A stretch of DNA of 64,000 nt from Calothrix sp. NIES-2100 (GCF_002368195.1 NZ_AP018178.1:2426238-2490237), one strand, 5' to 3'; positions 1-9,331 are shown, counted from the stretch's first letter. The notes: a model not told the origin generated them from the sequence alone. Numbers and translations: made by a program.

Positions 1-88
1 TTTACAAAAATTTACTATTTAATTTAGCTAGGGGCTAGGGAAGGGATGAGGGGGATGAGGGAGTGTGGGGAGTGTGGGGAGTTTTCTT

Positions 89-123
89 CCCAATGCCCAA
101 TGCCCAATGCCCAATGCCCAATG
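89..123. repeat. Heptanucleotide tandem repeat (CCCAATG x5)
   Basis: Five head-to-tail copies of CCCAATG lie just past the gatA stop codon. Such short tandem heptamers are typical of Nostocales intergenic DNA. Related runs occur elsewhere in the window, for example near 1650-1690, 39890-39920, 42220-42245 and 48350-48380. Confidence 0.9.
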
Positions 124-137
124 CCCCATACCCATTT

Positions 138-1598
138 TCAAGCTAACTGTGGTTGATTCAAGTGCCAACTAGTGGATTGCTCATAAGCGTAAGCTACTTG
201 AAACAGTTGGTCTTCCCGTAGTACTTTGCCAATTAGCTGCAATCCAATAGGTAGCCCCTGGTCATCAAATCCACAAGGCACACTTAAGCCTGGTAAACCG
301 GCAAGATTTACAGGAATCGTCATCAAGTCAGTTAAGTACATACTTAAGGGATCGGTAGTTTTTTCCCCGGCTTTGAAGGCTGTAGTGGGAGCAGTAGGAC
401 AAACTAACACATCAACTTGTTCAAAAGCTTTTTCAAAGTCTTGCTTAATCAAAGTCCGGACTTTTTGCGCTTTGAGATAGTACGCATCATAATACCCAGC
501 AGAAAGGGCATAAGTGCCAATCATAATCCGCCGTTTAACTTCTGTACCAAAACCAGTAGCGCGGGTACGAGTGTACATTGAAAGCAGATTATCTGCGTCA
601 GGAACCCGTAAGCCATACTTAACGCCATCATAACGAGCTAGGTTAGCTGATGCTTCTGATGGGGCGATGATGTAATAGCTAGGTAAACCGTAGCGGAAGT
701 TGGCACAGGAAACCACATGAATTTCTGCGCCCAAATGTTGTAGTTGATCGATAGCTTTGGTTACTGCTTGTTCTACCACCGAGTCCAAGCCTTCACCAAA
801 TGTTTCTTTGATAATACCGATTCTCAGCTTTTTTCTGGCTTTGAGGTCGGGTTTTAAGCTAGCAGCGTAATCAGGAATTTCCACTTTCAGACTAGTGGAG
901 TCTTTGGCATCGTAACCTGCGATCGCACTTAATAATATTGCCGCATCTTCTACTGTGCGCCCAAATGGCCCTATTTGATCCAAAGATGAAGCGTAAGCTA
1001 CCAAACCATAACGAGAAACCAGTCCGTAAGTTGGTTTCAGCCCGACTACACCGCAGAACGAAGCCGGTTGGCGAATTGAACCGCCTGTATCAGAACCAAG
1101 GGCGACAACACATTCATCAGCCGCCACCGCCGCCGCTGAACCTCCAGAGGAACCACCGGGAACCCGTGATAAATCCCAAGGATTAGCCGTGACTTGGTAA
1201 GCAGAGTTTTCTGTGGAACTACCCATTGCAAACTCATCCAAGTTGGTTTTTCCCACCATCACCGCCCCAGCATCTGCCAGTTTTTGCGTTACCGTTGATT
1301 CATAAGGCGGCACAAAATTTTCTAAAATCCGGGAAGCGCAAGTGGTGGTAATCCCTTTGGTACAGAGATTGTCTTTAATCCCAATAGGAATCCCTGCTAG
1401 CAGTCCAATTTCCTCACCAGCCGCGATTTTAGCATCCACTGCACGAGCCTGCTCCAACGCCTGTTGTGCAGTTACACACAAGAAACTGTGTAATTTCGGC
1501 TCTAAAGCTTGGATCCGGTCTAAAGCTTCTTGGGTAATTTCAACAGCAGAACGTTCTTTTTTAATTAATTGTTCGTGCAACTCGCGGATGAATGCCAT
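138..1598 (-). CDS. gatA: Asp/Glu-tRNA amidotransferase subunit A
   Basis: This is the glutaminase/amidase subunit of GatCAB, which converts Glu-tRNA(Gln) (and Asp-tRNA(Asn)) to the cognate amidated tRNA; ammonia released from glutamine is channelled to GatB. The 486-residue length is normal for the family. The amidase-signature triad is visible: Lys75 in GIKDN, Ser150 in the PGGSSGGSA loop and Ser174 in GSDTGGSIRQPA. The ATG at 1598 has an AGGGAG ribosome-binding site just upstream. gatB and gatC are not in the window, as is usual for dispersed cyanobacterial gat genes. It is divergent from dnaE-C, with an intergenic gap rich in short repeats. A housekeeping call with little doubt. Confidence 0.97.
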   Translation of the reverse strand: MAFIRELHEQLIKKERSAVEITQEALDRIQALEPKLHSFLCVTAQQALEQARAVDAKIAAGEEIGLLAGIPIGIKDNLCTKGITTTCASRILENFVPPYESTVTQKLADAGAVMVGKTNLDEFAMGSSTENSAYQVTANPWDLSRVPGGSSGGSAAAVAADECVVALGSDTGGSIRQPASFCGVVGLKPTYGLVSRYGLVAYASSLDQIGPFGRTVEDAAILLSAIAGYDAKDSTSLKVEIPDYAASLKPDLKARKKLRIGIIKETFGEGLDSVVEQAVTKAIDQLQHLGAEIHVVSCANFRYGLPSYYIIAPSEASANLARYDGVKYGLRVPDADNLLSMYTRTRATGFGTEVKRRIMIGTYALSAGYYDAYYLKAQKVRTLIKQDFEKAFEQVDVLVCPTAPTTAFKAGEKTTDPLSMYLTDLMTIPVNLAGLPGLSVPCGFDDQGLPIGLQLIGKVLREDQLFQVAYAYEQSTSWHLNQPQLA

Positions 1599-1867
1599 GA
1601 TTGCTCCCTTTGTGACTCAAGTCCTTGATTTTAGTACATTATGATTGGGAATTGGGCATTGGTCATTTGTCAATGGTCAATGGTCATTTGTCTCCTTTGT
1701 CCCCTCATCTCCCCTGCTTCCTCTAGTCCCTAGTCCCTATTTTCGTGTAAAAGTATAGCAGTGTTCGCTCTGGAATAGATTTTGTAGTCTGGGCATTGCC
1801 TGAAAATCCTGATAATTTTAATAAATTAAAGCATTGGCTAAATTTACGTAAGGAATTAATAAATAAT

Positions 1868-1975
1868 ATGGTCAAAATAGTAACACGTAAATCTTTAGGC
1901 GAACAAAATGTTTATGACATTGGAGTAGAGCTAGACCATAACTTTGCCATCAAAAATGGTTTGATAGCTGCCAAT
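1868..1975 (+). other. Split DnaE intein, C-terminal fragment (Int-C)
   Basis: The first 36 codons encode the intein C-fragment. The motif NVYDIGVELDHNFAIKNG carries block F, and the terminal Ala-Asn precedes the +1 Cys of CFN. His24 and Asn36 sit where the branch-resolution residues belong in this family. The standard +1 Cys-Phe-Asn is kept, so splicing competence is likely. The usual penultimate serine of Nostoc-type Int-C (IASN) is alanine here (IAAN). Confidence 0.93.
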
Positions 1976-3217
1976 TGTTTTAATAAATCGCATTCAACTG
2001 CTTATGGCTATGTAACTTATCAAACAGCATATTTAAAAGCTAATTATCCTTTAGAATACATGGCCGCCTTATTGACGGCTAACAGTGGCGACACCGACAA
2101 GGTGCAGAAATATATCGCTACCTGTATGAGTATGAACATTCAAATCGAGCCGCCAGATATTAATCGCTCTGGGGTAGATTTTACGCCAGCAGCAGACAAA
2201 ATTTTGTTCGGATTTTCGGCAGTAAGGAATGTGGGACAAAATGCGATCGCTTCGATTCTAGAAGCTAGAGACGAAGGCGGAGATTTTAAATCCTTGGCAG
2301 ATTTTTGCGATCGCATAGATTTACGTGCTGTGAACAAACGGACTTTGGAGTCGCTGATTTATTGTGGTGCTTTTGACAAAATCCAATCTAACCGTCACCA
2401 GCTGATCCAAGACCTACCACTAGTTTATGATTGGGCACAATCCCGCGCTAAAGACCGAGCCAGCGGTCAAGGAAGTATCTTTGATTTATTAGGGGGATTT
2501 GCTGCTACTAATGATAAAAAAGCTAATAATGCTTTTGAAACTGCACCCAAAGCTCAAGCGGTTGAGGATTTCCCTCCACCCAAAAAATTACAGATGGAAA
2601 AAGAGCTTTTGGGTTTTTATGTATCAGACCATCCCCTCAAAGCTATTAAGCAATCATCCCTAGTTCTCGCTCCAATTAATCTTTCACAATTGGGGGAACA
2701 ACGGGAAGATACAATGATTTGCGCGGTTGTCATGCTCAATAATGTCAAAAAAGTGATGACCAAAAAAGGCGATCCAATGGCAATTTTGCAAATCGAAGAT
2801 TTAACTACTCAATCAGAAGCAGTAGTCTTTCCCAAAACTTACGAACGTATTAGTTCCCTGCTGGTAGTTGATGCGAGATTGATTATCTGGGGAAAAGTAG
2901 ACCGCCGAGATGAACAAACTCAATTTATTGTTGAAGATGCCGAAGTAGTTGATACTGTAAAACTGATCATGGTAGAATTAACTCCCCGACAAGCAGACAA
3001 CATAGAAGAACGCGATCGCCTCAGAAATGTGTTGAAAGAACTATCAGGAGACAAAGAAAAGGCTAAAATTCCCGTTATTGGCATAGTCCAAGCCGGGAAT
3101 TCCCGTCAACTTGTCCGTTTTGGTCGGCAATTTTGGGTACAAGATTCTCTGAGCGCTGTTATAGCTCTGGAAAATGCTAAATTCCGGGCTGATATCAAAC
3201 CGCTGACAGGAAGTTAA
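1868..3217 (+). CDS. dnaE-C: DNA polymerase III alpha subunit, C-terminal half with split-intein C-fragment
   Basis: The product begins with a 36-residue Int-C segment (MVKIVTRKSLG to GLIAAN) and continues with the C-extein CFNKSHSTAYGYVTYQTAYLK, the conserved splice junction of cyanobacterial DnaE. Protein trans-splicing with the DnaE-N/Int-N product, encoded elsewhere, rebuilds the replicative polymerase. The C-extein is about 413 residues and includes the OB-fold region near its end. I chose the ATG at 1868 because it gives exactly the known 36-residue Int-C; a weak AAGGA lies 14 nt upstream. The frame stays open back to 1751, so a longer product from the TTG at 1796 cannot be excluded. 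Confidence 0.96.
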   Translation: MVKIVTRKSLGEQNVYDIGVELDHNFAIKNGLIAANCFNKSHSTAYGYVTYQTAYLKANYPLEYMAALLTANSGDTDKVQKYIATCMSMNIQIEPPDINRSGVDFTPAADKILFGFSAVRNVGQNAIASILEARDEGGDFKSLADFCDRIDLRAVNKRTLESLIYCGAFDKIQSNRHQLIQDLPLVYDWAQSRAKDRASGQGSIFDLLGGFAATNDKKANNAFETAPKAQAVEDFPPPKKLQMEKELLGFYVSDHPLKAIKQSSLVLAPINLSQLGEQREDTMICAVVMLNNVKKVMTKKGDPMAILQIEDLTTQSEAVVFPKTYERISSLLVVDARLIIWGKVDRRDEQTQFIVEDAEVVDTVKLIMVELTPRQADNIEERDRLRNVLKELSGDKEKAKIPVIGIVQAGNSRQLVRFGRQFWVQDSLSAVIALENAKFRADIKPLTGS

Positions 3218-3445
3218 AATCTCAAGAACACAAACTCTGTGAAAAACACAGTTTACTGCATCATTACTTATATTTGCTGCATGAGCTTGACATAACATTT
3301 ACTACTACGTCAACAGTATATAACCGGATACAAAATGCTCTGGAGTCGGTTTTTTGGTTACTTCTGCGGATGATACTTTCCCTGGTTTAATGGTATCTTT
3401 TGATGCTATGCCGTTTAGGCAATTGTCAGGGGAAGGAGCTAAGAC

Positions 3446-3991
3446 TTGATGATCGTCAATGATCTACATAAATTTGTCTCATATTGTAAAAGAATTCAAC
3501 CCCAAACACAGGATGATATCAAAAAGTTTTTTGAAGGGGTGATTGTTTTTCCCTATGACAAAGAGCTGCTATTACAAGCTTATTTATTTCTGAATATTAA
3601 AACATTATTTCCCTCATGTTATGAATTATTGTTGTTTGAAAAATCGCCAATTGCCGATTATACTGATTTGGGTAAATGTGATTTTGTCTACCTAACTAAT
3701 CGTGGTAATCTGTTTTTAATCGAAACTAAATTTATTGATACAGAAGCTACAGGAGCCACAGAAAGAAAAAGAAGAAATAAGCATCGAAACAAGGTTTTTG
3801 AGCAAGTTATTACTTTAAAAAGCCGATTTAGTGAATATTGGAATCTCAGACAAGAACAATTAGAGTGCGGAGTTTTTACGACAGATCCAGAAGTGGATTG
3901 GCGGGGTAATGGTGTAAATGTAATAACTAAAACAGTAACTATCGAAAATCTGGAAAAATGGCGCAGGAATTATCAAATTATGAATGACTAA
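3446..3991 (+). CDS. PD-(D/E)XK-like nuclease-fold protein of unknown function
   Basis: A 181-residue protein of no family I can name. The segment around Asp79 (KCDFVYLTNRG) followed by LFLIETKF with Glu93 and Lys95 matches the D...ExK core of the PD-(D/E)XK fold, where a beta-hairpin carries the metal-binding acid and the E-x-K pair. A basic stretch, ERKRRNKHRNK, follows at about 106-116. An upstream GGGGAAGGAG (about 3430-3438) is a good ribosome-binding site for the ATG at 3446. It is monocistronic. A role in DNA repair or defence is possible but inferred only from the fold. Confidence 0.6.
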   Translation: MMIVNDLHKFVSYCKRIQPQTQDDIKKFFEGVIVFPYDKELLLQAYLFLNIKTLFPSCYELLLFEKSPIADYTDLGKCDFVYLTNRGNLFLIETKFIDTEATGATERKRRNKHRNKVFEQVITLKSRFSEYWNLRQEQLECGVFTTDPEVDWRGNGVNVITKTVTIENLEKWRRNYQIMND

Positions 3992-4527
3992 TACCAATTT
4001 GGAATCCGCAATTAAGAAACATCGTAGTCCGTGCGTAAGTCCTGATAAAAATATCTTCATTTTTTGAAGATATATTGCAATTAATAAATAAAAGTTATAT
4101 ATCTTCCACAAAATCCCCTTGTTCTTAAAGAAGTCGGGGATCTGAGAGCTTAATGATGTTCACAAATCAAATCTTCCCCGCACAAAGACAAGCAGCAAAG
4201 CTAGCATAGCAACTTCGTCACATTTTCAGAAGCAAAGAAAGGCGATCGCCAACCAGGGAGATGAGGGGACAAGAGAGATATGGGGAGTGTGGGGAGTTTT
4301 CTGCCCAATGCCCCATTCAACAAAACTTAAAGATATGAAACTGCAACTACAGCCCAACCGATAAACTGTAAAAGTTATGCTGGTTAAAGTGGTATTAGAT
4401 AATTTTTTTATGAAAGTCTCTAGTACCACAAGCCTTTGTAGTCTCCAAAAACTTTACTGTTAAGGCAAAAAGGCGAAACGACCCTAATAGCTGCACTCAC
4501 CAAAATTATAAAAGAGGTAAGGAAAAA
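3992..4527. other. Noncoding stretch with repeat fragments
   Basis: About 535 bases with no convincing gene. It holds a single copy of the TGCGTAAGTCCT end sequence (4032-4043), an 8-bp hairpin ATATCTTC/GAAGATAT (4051-4073), a half copy of the AGAAGTCGGGGATCT repeat (about 4128-4142) and a GGGGAGTGT/CCCAATG type repeat patch near 4260-4310. It includes the promoter region of the following DUF6464 gene. Confidence 0.6.
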
Positions 4528-4878
4528 GTGTTAAGGACTCTTTTCGTAATCGTCATTGGTTTCTTACCGTCCCTGTTCTCCCTATGGATCATCCGTAAAA
4601 CTCATTTGCGGACACGTTTAAGGATGAGACAAGCAGCCATGAACATGTCAGGGATGCGGGTAAGGCAAAATCTCAGTCAAGTCCAAGGTGATGCCACAGG
4701 CATCACCTACGGGGAACGCTATTATCTAGAAGGGGTTGGTTACTTAGTAGGCGACATTAGCTGCAAATTCAATGCTAGATCTGGCTATATCCGCTGTGCT
4801 GTCAATCCCAACGGGCCATGTCAGGGATGTCGCCACTACGAACCAAAGGAATTGGCTGGGAGTGAAAATCGTATTTAA
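4528..4878 (+). CDS. DUF6464 family membrane-anchored protein
   Basis: A 116-residue protein recognised as the cyanobacterial DUF6464 family of unknown role. An N-terminal hydrophobic segment (residues 3-22, LFVIVIGFLPSLFSLWII) anchors a soluble domain. That domain carries the family signature YLEGVGYLVGDISC and a Cys pattern (RCAVNP..GPCQGCRHYE) which could bind metal. Start is GTG at 4528, supported by AGAGG at 4513-4517. No operon partner. Confidence 0.75.
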   Translation: MLRTLFVIVIGFLPSLFSLWIIRKTHLRTRLRMRQAAMNMSGMRVRQNLSQVQGDATGITYGERYYLEGVGYLVGDISCKFNARSGYIRCAVNPNGPCQGCRHYEPKELAGSENRI

Positions 4879-5133
4879 TAATATTAAACTATGTGAACTT
4901 TCTCTATCTAGGGTAGACCATCCACTCTCAGAAAAATTTTTCAAAAAATATTTATATTTTGGGGATGAATTGATATTAAATAACCAAATGTTCTTGTCAA
5001 GTAATTAATACATTACTTGCACTAAAATATTGATTGTTAATAAATGTTTTTAACTTTTTATAACTCTATGCTAATAGTTTTAAAACCTAAAAGTTAATCT
5101 ATAATATACTTTTTTTCAAAAAAACTTCTAAAT

Positions 5134-5253
5134 TTAGTATTGCAATACCAGATAATTGAAATACACCAAGGTAAAATAGAAATAAATTCAGAAATAGGAC
5201 AAGGAACAGAATTTACAATTCTCTTGCCCATAAAAACGAAAAATATCGAGTAA
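5134..5253 (+). pseudogene. C-terminal remnant of a sensor histidine kinase
   Basis: Reading from about 5134 to the TAA at 5251-5253 gives ...YQIIEIHQGKIEINSEIG followed by QGTEFTILLP. This is the G2-box and final strands of a HATPase_c domain, with the usual ending a few residues after LLP. The N- and G1-boxes and everything upstream are missing; the preceding 250 bases are AT-rich and stop-filled. It is therefore a decayed tail of a hybrid or classical kinase, not an expressed gene. Confidence 0.75.
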
Positions 5254-5304
5254 TATAAATGCAATATGTCCTTGTCCGAGTAGCCGCAATCCCCGATAAA
5301 ATAT

Positions 5305-5736
5305 ATGACAATTTATTTTTATAATCTTCGCGAACAATATGGTTGTTTCTCCAACTTTTCAGCCCACGGTTTTGAGTTGGATGGGTTATATTGGTCTACC
5401 AGCGAACATTATTTCCAAGCACAAAAATTCGTTGGAACCTTGCATGTTGAACAAATTCGTCTAGTCAAAAGTCCTAAAGATGCAGCGAGAATGGGACGCG
5501 AACGCAGCCGTCCCCTACGCCAAGATTGGGAACAAATTAAAGATGACGTGATGCGAAAAGCAGTATTACGCAAATTTGAAACCCATGCAGATATTAGGGA
5601 AATTTTACTTTCCACAGGCGATGAAGAAATTGTGGAAAACTCTCCGATTGATTTTTACTGGGGTTGTGGAGCTGATGGGAGTGGTAAAAATATGTTAGGA
5701 ATCATTTTAATGGAAGTCAGAGCAACACTCAGCTGA
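5305..5736 (+). CDS. NADAR family (YbiA-like) protein
   Basis: A 143-residue protein with the NADAR fold. The signatures are the N-terminal FYNLREQYGCFSNFS, then YWSTSEHYFQAQKF, the SPKDAARMGRERSRPLR loop and the C-terminal WGCGADGSGKNMLG. Characterised members hydrolyse N-glycosidic bonds: YbiA acts on riboflavin-pathway intermediates, and others remove ADP-ribose from guanine or act in NAD-linked defence. Which substrate applies here cannot be read from the sequence. It follows the kinase remnant directly and has no clear operon partner. Confidence 0.85.
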   Translation: MTIYFYNLREQYGCFSNFSAHGFELDGLYWSTSEHYFQAQKFVGTLHVEQIRLVKSPKDAARMGRERSRPLRQDWEQIKDDVMRKAVLRKFETHADIREILLSTGDEEIVENSPIDFYWGCGADGSGKNMLGIILMEVRATLS

Positions 5737-5864
5737 ATCACCAAAAATTAAGGTTTGAGGCTGGACTTGTGGCGCATAGGTGATGAAAAACTGGTCAGCG
5801 TGAAGATTTACTGATAATTTGGGGAATACTAAATGATATCACCAAACTTAACAGGACTTGGTCG

Positions 5865-6956
5865 ATGTCTACAGGCGGATGGAATCCTAACTTTAAGAAT
5901 ACAGATCCCTTAAATGTTCCACAACAATATGGAAAATTAAGGAAGCGTAACACCATTACCCATGATTTTGACCAAGCTTCATCAGCAGAAATAACTATTT
6001 CCCAAGAAAGTAACGGCCAGTTATTAGAAGCATCCAAACTACTACGTCAAGGAGTCCAACAGCAACAAGCTGGTGATTTAACTGCTGCAATCGAGACTTT
6101 AGAAGCATCTCTGGTGCTGTTTCAAGCAGTAGGTAATTCTCCTAAACAGGAACAAGTGCTTTCCTTATTAGCATTAATAGCTTATACAGTAGGGGACTAC
6201 CAAAAAACTATTTTCTACTGTCAACAGTGTTTATGCTTGATGGGGGAAACATCAGATTTATCAGTGCGGATACAAGTGCTTTCTCATTTAGGAAATGCTT
6301 ACCGTCACCTCAACGACTATGACAAAGCTATTGAGTTTTTAGACGAGAGTTTGAAAATCACCCAGCAGCAGCAAGACAAGCGCTCTCAAGTCGCAGCTTT
6401 GAATAATCTGGGTTTGGTTTATAAAGCTATAGGTAATTTTGAACAGGCGATTAATTATCAAGAACAAAGTTTAGCAATTGTCCAGGAACTGCAAGACCAT
6501 TGGGGTGAGGAACAAGTCCTCAAGAATTTAGGTAATGCTTGGTATGCATTGGACGATTACCCAAAAGCGATCGCATACTATGAACAATGTGTAATCTTAT
6601 CACGCTCCCTGAACAATCTGCGTAGTGCTGTTCTTGTCCTCAAGAATCTGGGTAATGCCTGCTATGCCTTAGGCGATTATACCAAAGCTATTATTTATCA
6701 TGAAGAGCGTTTGCAAATAGCTAGAGAACTTCAAGACAAGCGAAGTGAGGAACAGTCTCTCGGAAGTTTAGGAGTTGCTTGTGAAGCTTTGGGTGATTAC
6801 AAAAAAGCAATTACATACCATGAACAACGTTTGTTTTTAGCACAGGCGATGAAAGACGTTCGTAATCAAGAACAAGCCCTTGCTAGTCTCAGAATTGCTT
6901 GTTACGTCTTAGGCGATTATGCCAAAGCCATGCAATACCAAACAATTAGTCAATAG
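5865..6956 (+). CDS. Tetratricopeptide-repeat protein
   Basis: A 363-residue, all-helical repeat protein. After a polar N-terminus (1-60) there are about seven TPR units of 40 residues with the pattern LGNAYxxLxDYxKAIxYxEQxLxIxxELxD. The 40-residue period is that of the Kinesin-light-chain/NB-ARC-associated TPR_12 type, as in the CHAT protein at 26.6-29.4 kb. No signal peptide or enzymatic domain is visible, so it is probably a cytoplasmic protein-interaction scaffold. It stops abruptly after the last repeat with no capping domain, so a lost C-terminal effector domain is possible. Confidence 0.85.
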   Translation: MSTGGWNPNFKNTDPLNVPQQYGKLRKRNTITHDFDQASSAEITISQESNGQLLEASKLLRQGVQQQQAGDLTAAIETLEASLVLFQAVGNSPKQEQVLSLLALIAYTVGDYQKTIFYCQQCLCLMGETSDLSVRIQVLSHLGNAYRHLNDYDKAIEFLDESLKITQQQQDKRSQVAALNNLGLVYKAIGNFEQAINYQEQSLAIVQELQDHWGEEQVLKNLGNAWYALDDYPKAIAYYEQCVILSRSLNNLRSAVLVLKNLGNACYALGDYTKAIIYHEERLQIARELQDKRSEEQSLGSLGVACEALGDYKKAITYHEQRLFLAQAMKDVRNQEQALASLRIACYVLGDYAKAMQYQTISQ

Positions 6957-7155
6957 TCAATAGTCATTGGTCATTGGTCTAGGATTAGCCCTGGTTCCTT
7001 GACCGCTAATCCCCAGTTAGAGATAAACTGAATTAGATGTGAATCAGGAAATTTTTAGGCGATCGCTAATTAATTGGGACATTCAAAGACCGATAATACC
7101 AGAAGTACTACACTGAGATTAGACAGGTGCTATTGATTCCGACTTCGAGATTTTC

Positions 7156-7836
7156 ATGAGCAGCGATACCCAACTCAGTCTATTTGACGACTCCAGCTTT
7201 AACCAACGAGATCTGATTCCCACAGACGCTAAAATTCCCATACCTGCCAATACTTATTCTGACATGACGGAGTTGGCACAGCACTGCAATCAGTGTCACC
7301 GTTGTGGATTAGGAGACAACCGCACTCATGCTGTCGTTGGCCGGGGAAACCTCAAAGCACAGATTATGGTTGTTGGGGAAGCGCCAGGTCAAAATGAAGA
7401 CGAAACAGGCTTACCGTTTGTCGGCAAATCCGGGCAGCTGCTAGAGAAAATCTTAGCCTCTGTGAATCTCAGTACTGAGCAGGATGTATATATTGCCAAT
7501 ATCAATAAATGCCGCCCACCAGAGAATCGGGTTCCTACTACTGAAGAAATGGCAGCTTGCTTACCCTACTTATTAGAACAAATTCGACTGGTAGATCCCA
7601 AAATTATTTTGTTAACTGGTGCAACTGCTGTTAAAGGTTTAACTAGTGATAAACGCGCTATTACGAAAATTCGCGGACAGTGGATCGAGTGGGAGGGGCG
7701 TTTGTGTATGCCAATTTTCCATCCTTCCTACTTACTGCGGAACCCTTCAAGAGACGTAGGAAGCCCGAAATGGCTGATGTGGCAGGATATACAGGCTGTG
7801 CGTGCCAAGTACGATGAAATTCGGGCGATCAAGTAA
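7156..7836 (+). CDS. Uracil-DNA glycosylase, family 4 (Fe-S type)
   Basis: It removes uracil from DNA to start base-excision repair. Motif A, GEAPGQNEDETGLPFVGKSG, and motif B, HPSYLLRNPS, are both present. Cysteines in CNQCHRCGLG, NKCRPPENR and AACLPYL fit the four ligands of the 4Fe-4S cluster of family 4 enzymes. The 226-residue length is normal, with a short variable N-terminus (STDTQLSLFDD-like, a possible PIP/clamp-binding style motif QLSLFDD at residues 6-12). ATG at 7156. Monocistronic. Confidence 0.92.
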   Translation: MSSDTQLSLFDDSSFNQRDLIPTDAKIPIPANTYSDMTELAQHCNQCHRCGLGDNRTHAVVGRGNLKAQIMVVGEAPGQNEDETGLPFVGKSGQLLEKILASVNLSTEQDVYIANINKCRPPENRVPTTEEMAACLPYLLEQIRLVDPKIILLTGATAVKGLTSDKRAITKIRGQWIEWEGRLCMPIFHPSYLLRNPSRDVGSPKWLMWQDIQAVRAKYDEIRAIK

Positions 7837-7886
7837 TATGGAGACAAGGGAAGGGGGACAAATTATTGTTGACTGTTGACTGTTGA

Positions 7887-9059
7887 CTATTGACCCAAGG
7901 CTCGTTTTCCTAAAGATAAGCAAATTGCATCGTTTTGTGGGGTATGAATGCGGCTGCAAAGGACATCACGATAGTGTCTTTCTAAGGGGTTATGGCGCGA
8001 TAAGCCAGGATTACCAATCAGTTGCAGTCCGATTTCCACGGCGCGAATGGCGTTATTTGTGGTGATATATTTTACGGTTTGTGCCTGTAATACTACGTTG
8101 CTGTCATAATTGGCGGCATCGATATCGTTGGCTAAACCATAAATTAGGCGATCGCTTGCATATAGTAAAGCTTCCATTTCCCCGATCGCTGTTTGAAAGC
8201 GGGGTAGTGTTGCTAAACTCGCTCCTAAATTAGTAGGCGATCGCTCATTTAAATATCCTACTAGCCAATCTCGCGCTGCTTTGGCTACTCCCTGGTATAA
8301 TGCACTCAACCAGAGGCTATTACCAGCTAATTGCAATGGATCGGCAGACGACCAAGCTGATAATGGGCGAATATCCAAAGCATTCTCTACAGGAATTAAG
8401 ACATTTTCTAAAATCAAGTCGTGGCTACCGGTCGCCCGCATTCCCAAGTGATCCCAAGTTTCTTCAATGCAGACACCAGGTAAATTTCGCGGTACAAGAA
8501 AATTACCCACTCGCGGTTCTATTTCTGTTGTGCGTGCCCAAACCACAAAGTAACGCAAAATTGGGCTGCCTGTCGTGTATATTTTATGTCCATTTAATAG
8601 CCAACCATTAGCAGTATATTCCGCAGTGGTTGCAGGTAATCCGCCCCGCGCTGGTGTACCTAATTCCGGTTCCACACGGGCAGCATTTATTAAAGCAATA
8701 CCTTCTACCGATTCTTTACACAACCGCTGATAAATGTCATCTGGCCAGCGACGGGTACGTCCAGCATTGGCGTGTTGTAAATAATGCATTGTCAATACTA
8801 AAGCCGTAGCCGCATCCCCACCCGCTATGGTTTCAATCACCCGACAGACAGTAGCATATCCTACACCTTGACCGCCAAATTCTTGGGGAATAGTCAAATT
8901 TAGGAGTTGTGCTTGCTGGAGGGCGGTAAAATTCTCAAAGGGGAAAGAAGCATTGCGATCGTGAACTGCGGCGCGAGTCGCAAACTCAGCAGCTAAGGCG
9001 GCGACACGCAAAAATAAATCGGTGGTAGATATTACTGGAAATGTATTAACTTTGACCAT
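7887..9059 (-). CDS. Acyl-CoA dehydrogenase-like flavoprotein (SfnB/DszC type)
   Basis: A 390-residue protein with acyl-CoA dehydrogenase architecture: an N-terminal helical domain (IPQEFGGQGVGY at about 57-68), a central beta domain (GWLLNGHKIYTTGS, DHLGMRATGSHDLILENV) and a C-terminal helical bundle ending in RDVLCSRIHTPQNDAICLSLG. The last motif is shared with the FMN-dependent monooxygenase-like subgroup (DszC, SfnB), so the substrate may be a sulfur compound or another small molecule instead of an acyl-CoA. It converges with the upstream glycosylase gene. No partner reductase is nearby. Confidence 0.8.
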   Translation of the reverse strand: MVKVNTFPVISTTDLFLRVAALAAEFATRAAVHDRNASFPFENFTALQQAQLLNLTIPQEFGGQGVGYATVCRVIETIAGGDAATALVLTMHYLQHANAGRTRRWPDDIYQRLCKESVEGIALINAARVEPELGTPARGGLPATTAEYTANGWLLNGHKIYTTGSPILRYFVVWARTTEIEPRVGNFLVPRNLPGVCIEETWDHLGMRATGSHDLILENVLIPVENALDIRPLSAWSSADPLQLAGNSLWLSALYQGVAKAARDWLVGYLNERSPTNLGASLATLPRFQTAIGEMEALLYASDRLIYGLANDIDAANYDSNVVLQAQTVKYITTNNAIRAVEIGLQLIGNPGLSRHNPLERHYRDVLCSRIHTPQNDAICLSLGKRALGQ

Positions 9060-9147
9060 ATTTACTTCTTTTGTGTCAGCAAAGGATGGGTGAGCAGATA
9101 TCTATACGCGATATGCGAGTTATTATTAAAAATTATCAGATATCTTC

Positions 9148-9331
9148 AGGACTTACGCACAGGTCACGGAAAATCAAACCGCTCCAGGACACAGAGTACA
9201 CACAGAGAAGTCTGAGCGTCGGCTTCCGACGATGGCTTCTCCCAAGGGGAGACGCTGCGCGAACGCCAACGTCTTCGACGAACAGAACTTCGGTAGGAAT
9301 AAGAGTTTGAGAGGTTTTTTGCGTAAGTCCT
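9148..9331. repeat. MITE-like element with AGGACTTACGCA inverted ends
   Basis: AGGACTTACGCA (9148-9159) and its exact reverse complement TGCGTAAGTCCT (9320-9331) bound a 184-bp noncoding insert. The insert contains a GC-rich segment (about 9220-9300) related to those near 44230 and 50640-50720. The same terminal sequence bounds the element at 15604-15723 and occurs singly at 4032-4043. No transposase is inside, so it is non-autonomous. Confidence 0.75.

Noticed and set aside
3299..3445. Short open stretch reading into the 181-residue gene's leader
   Set aside because: A frame ending SFDAMPFRQLSGEGAKT looks protein-like but is too short to identify and may be chance.
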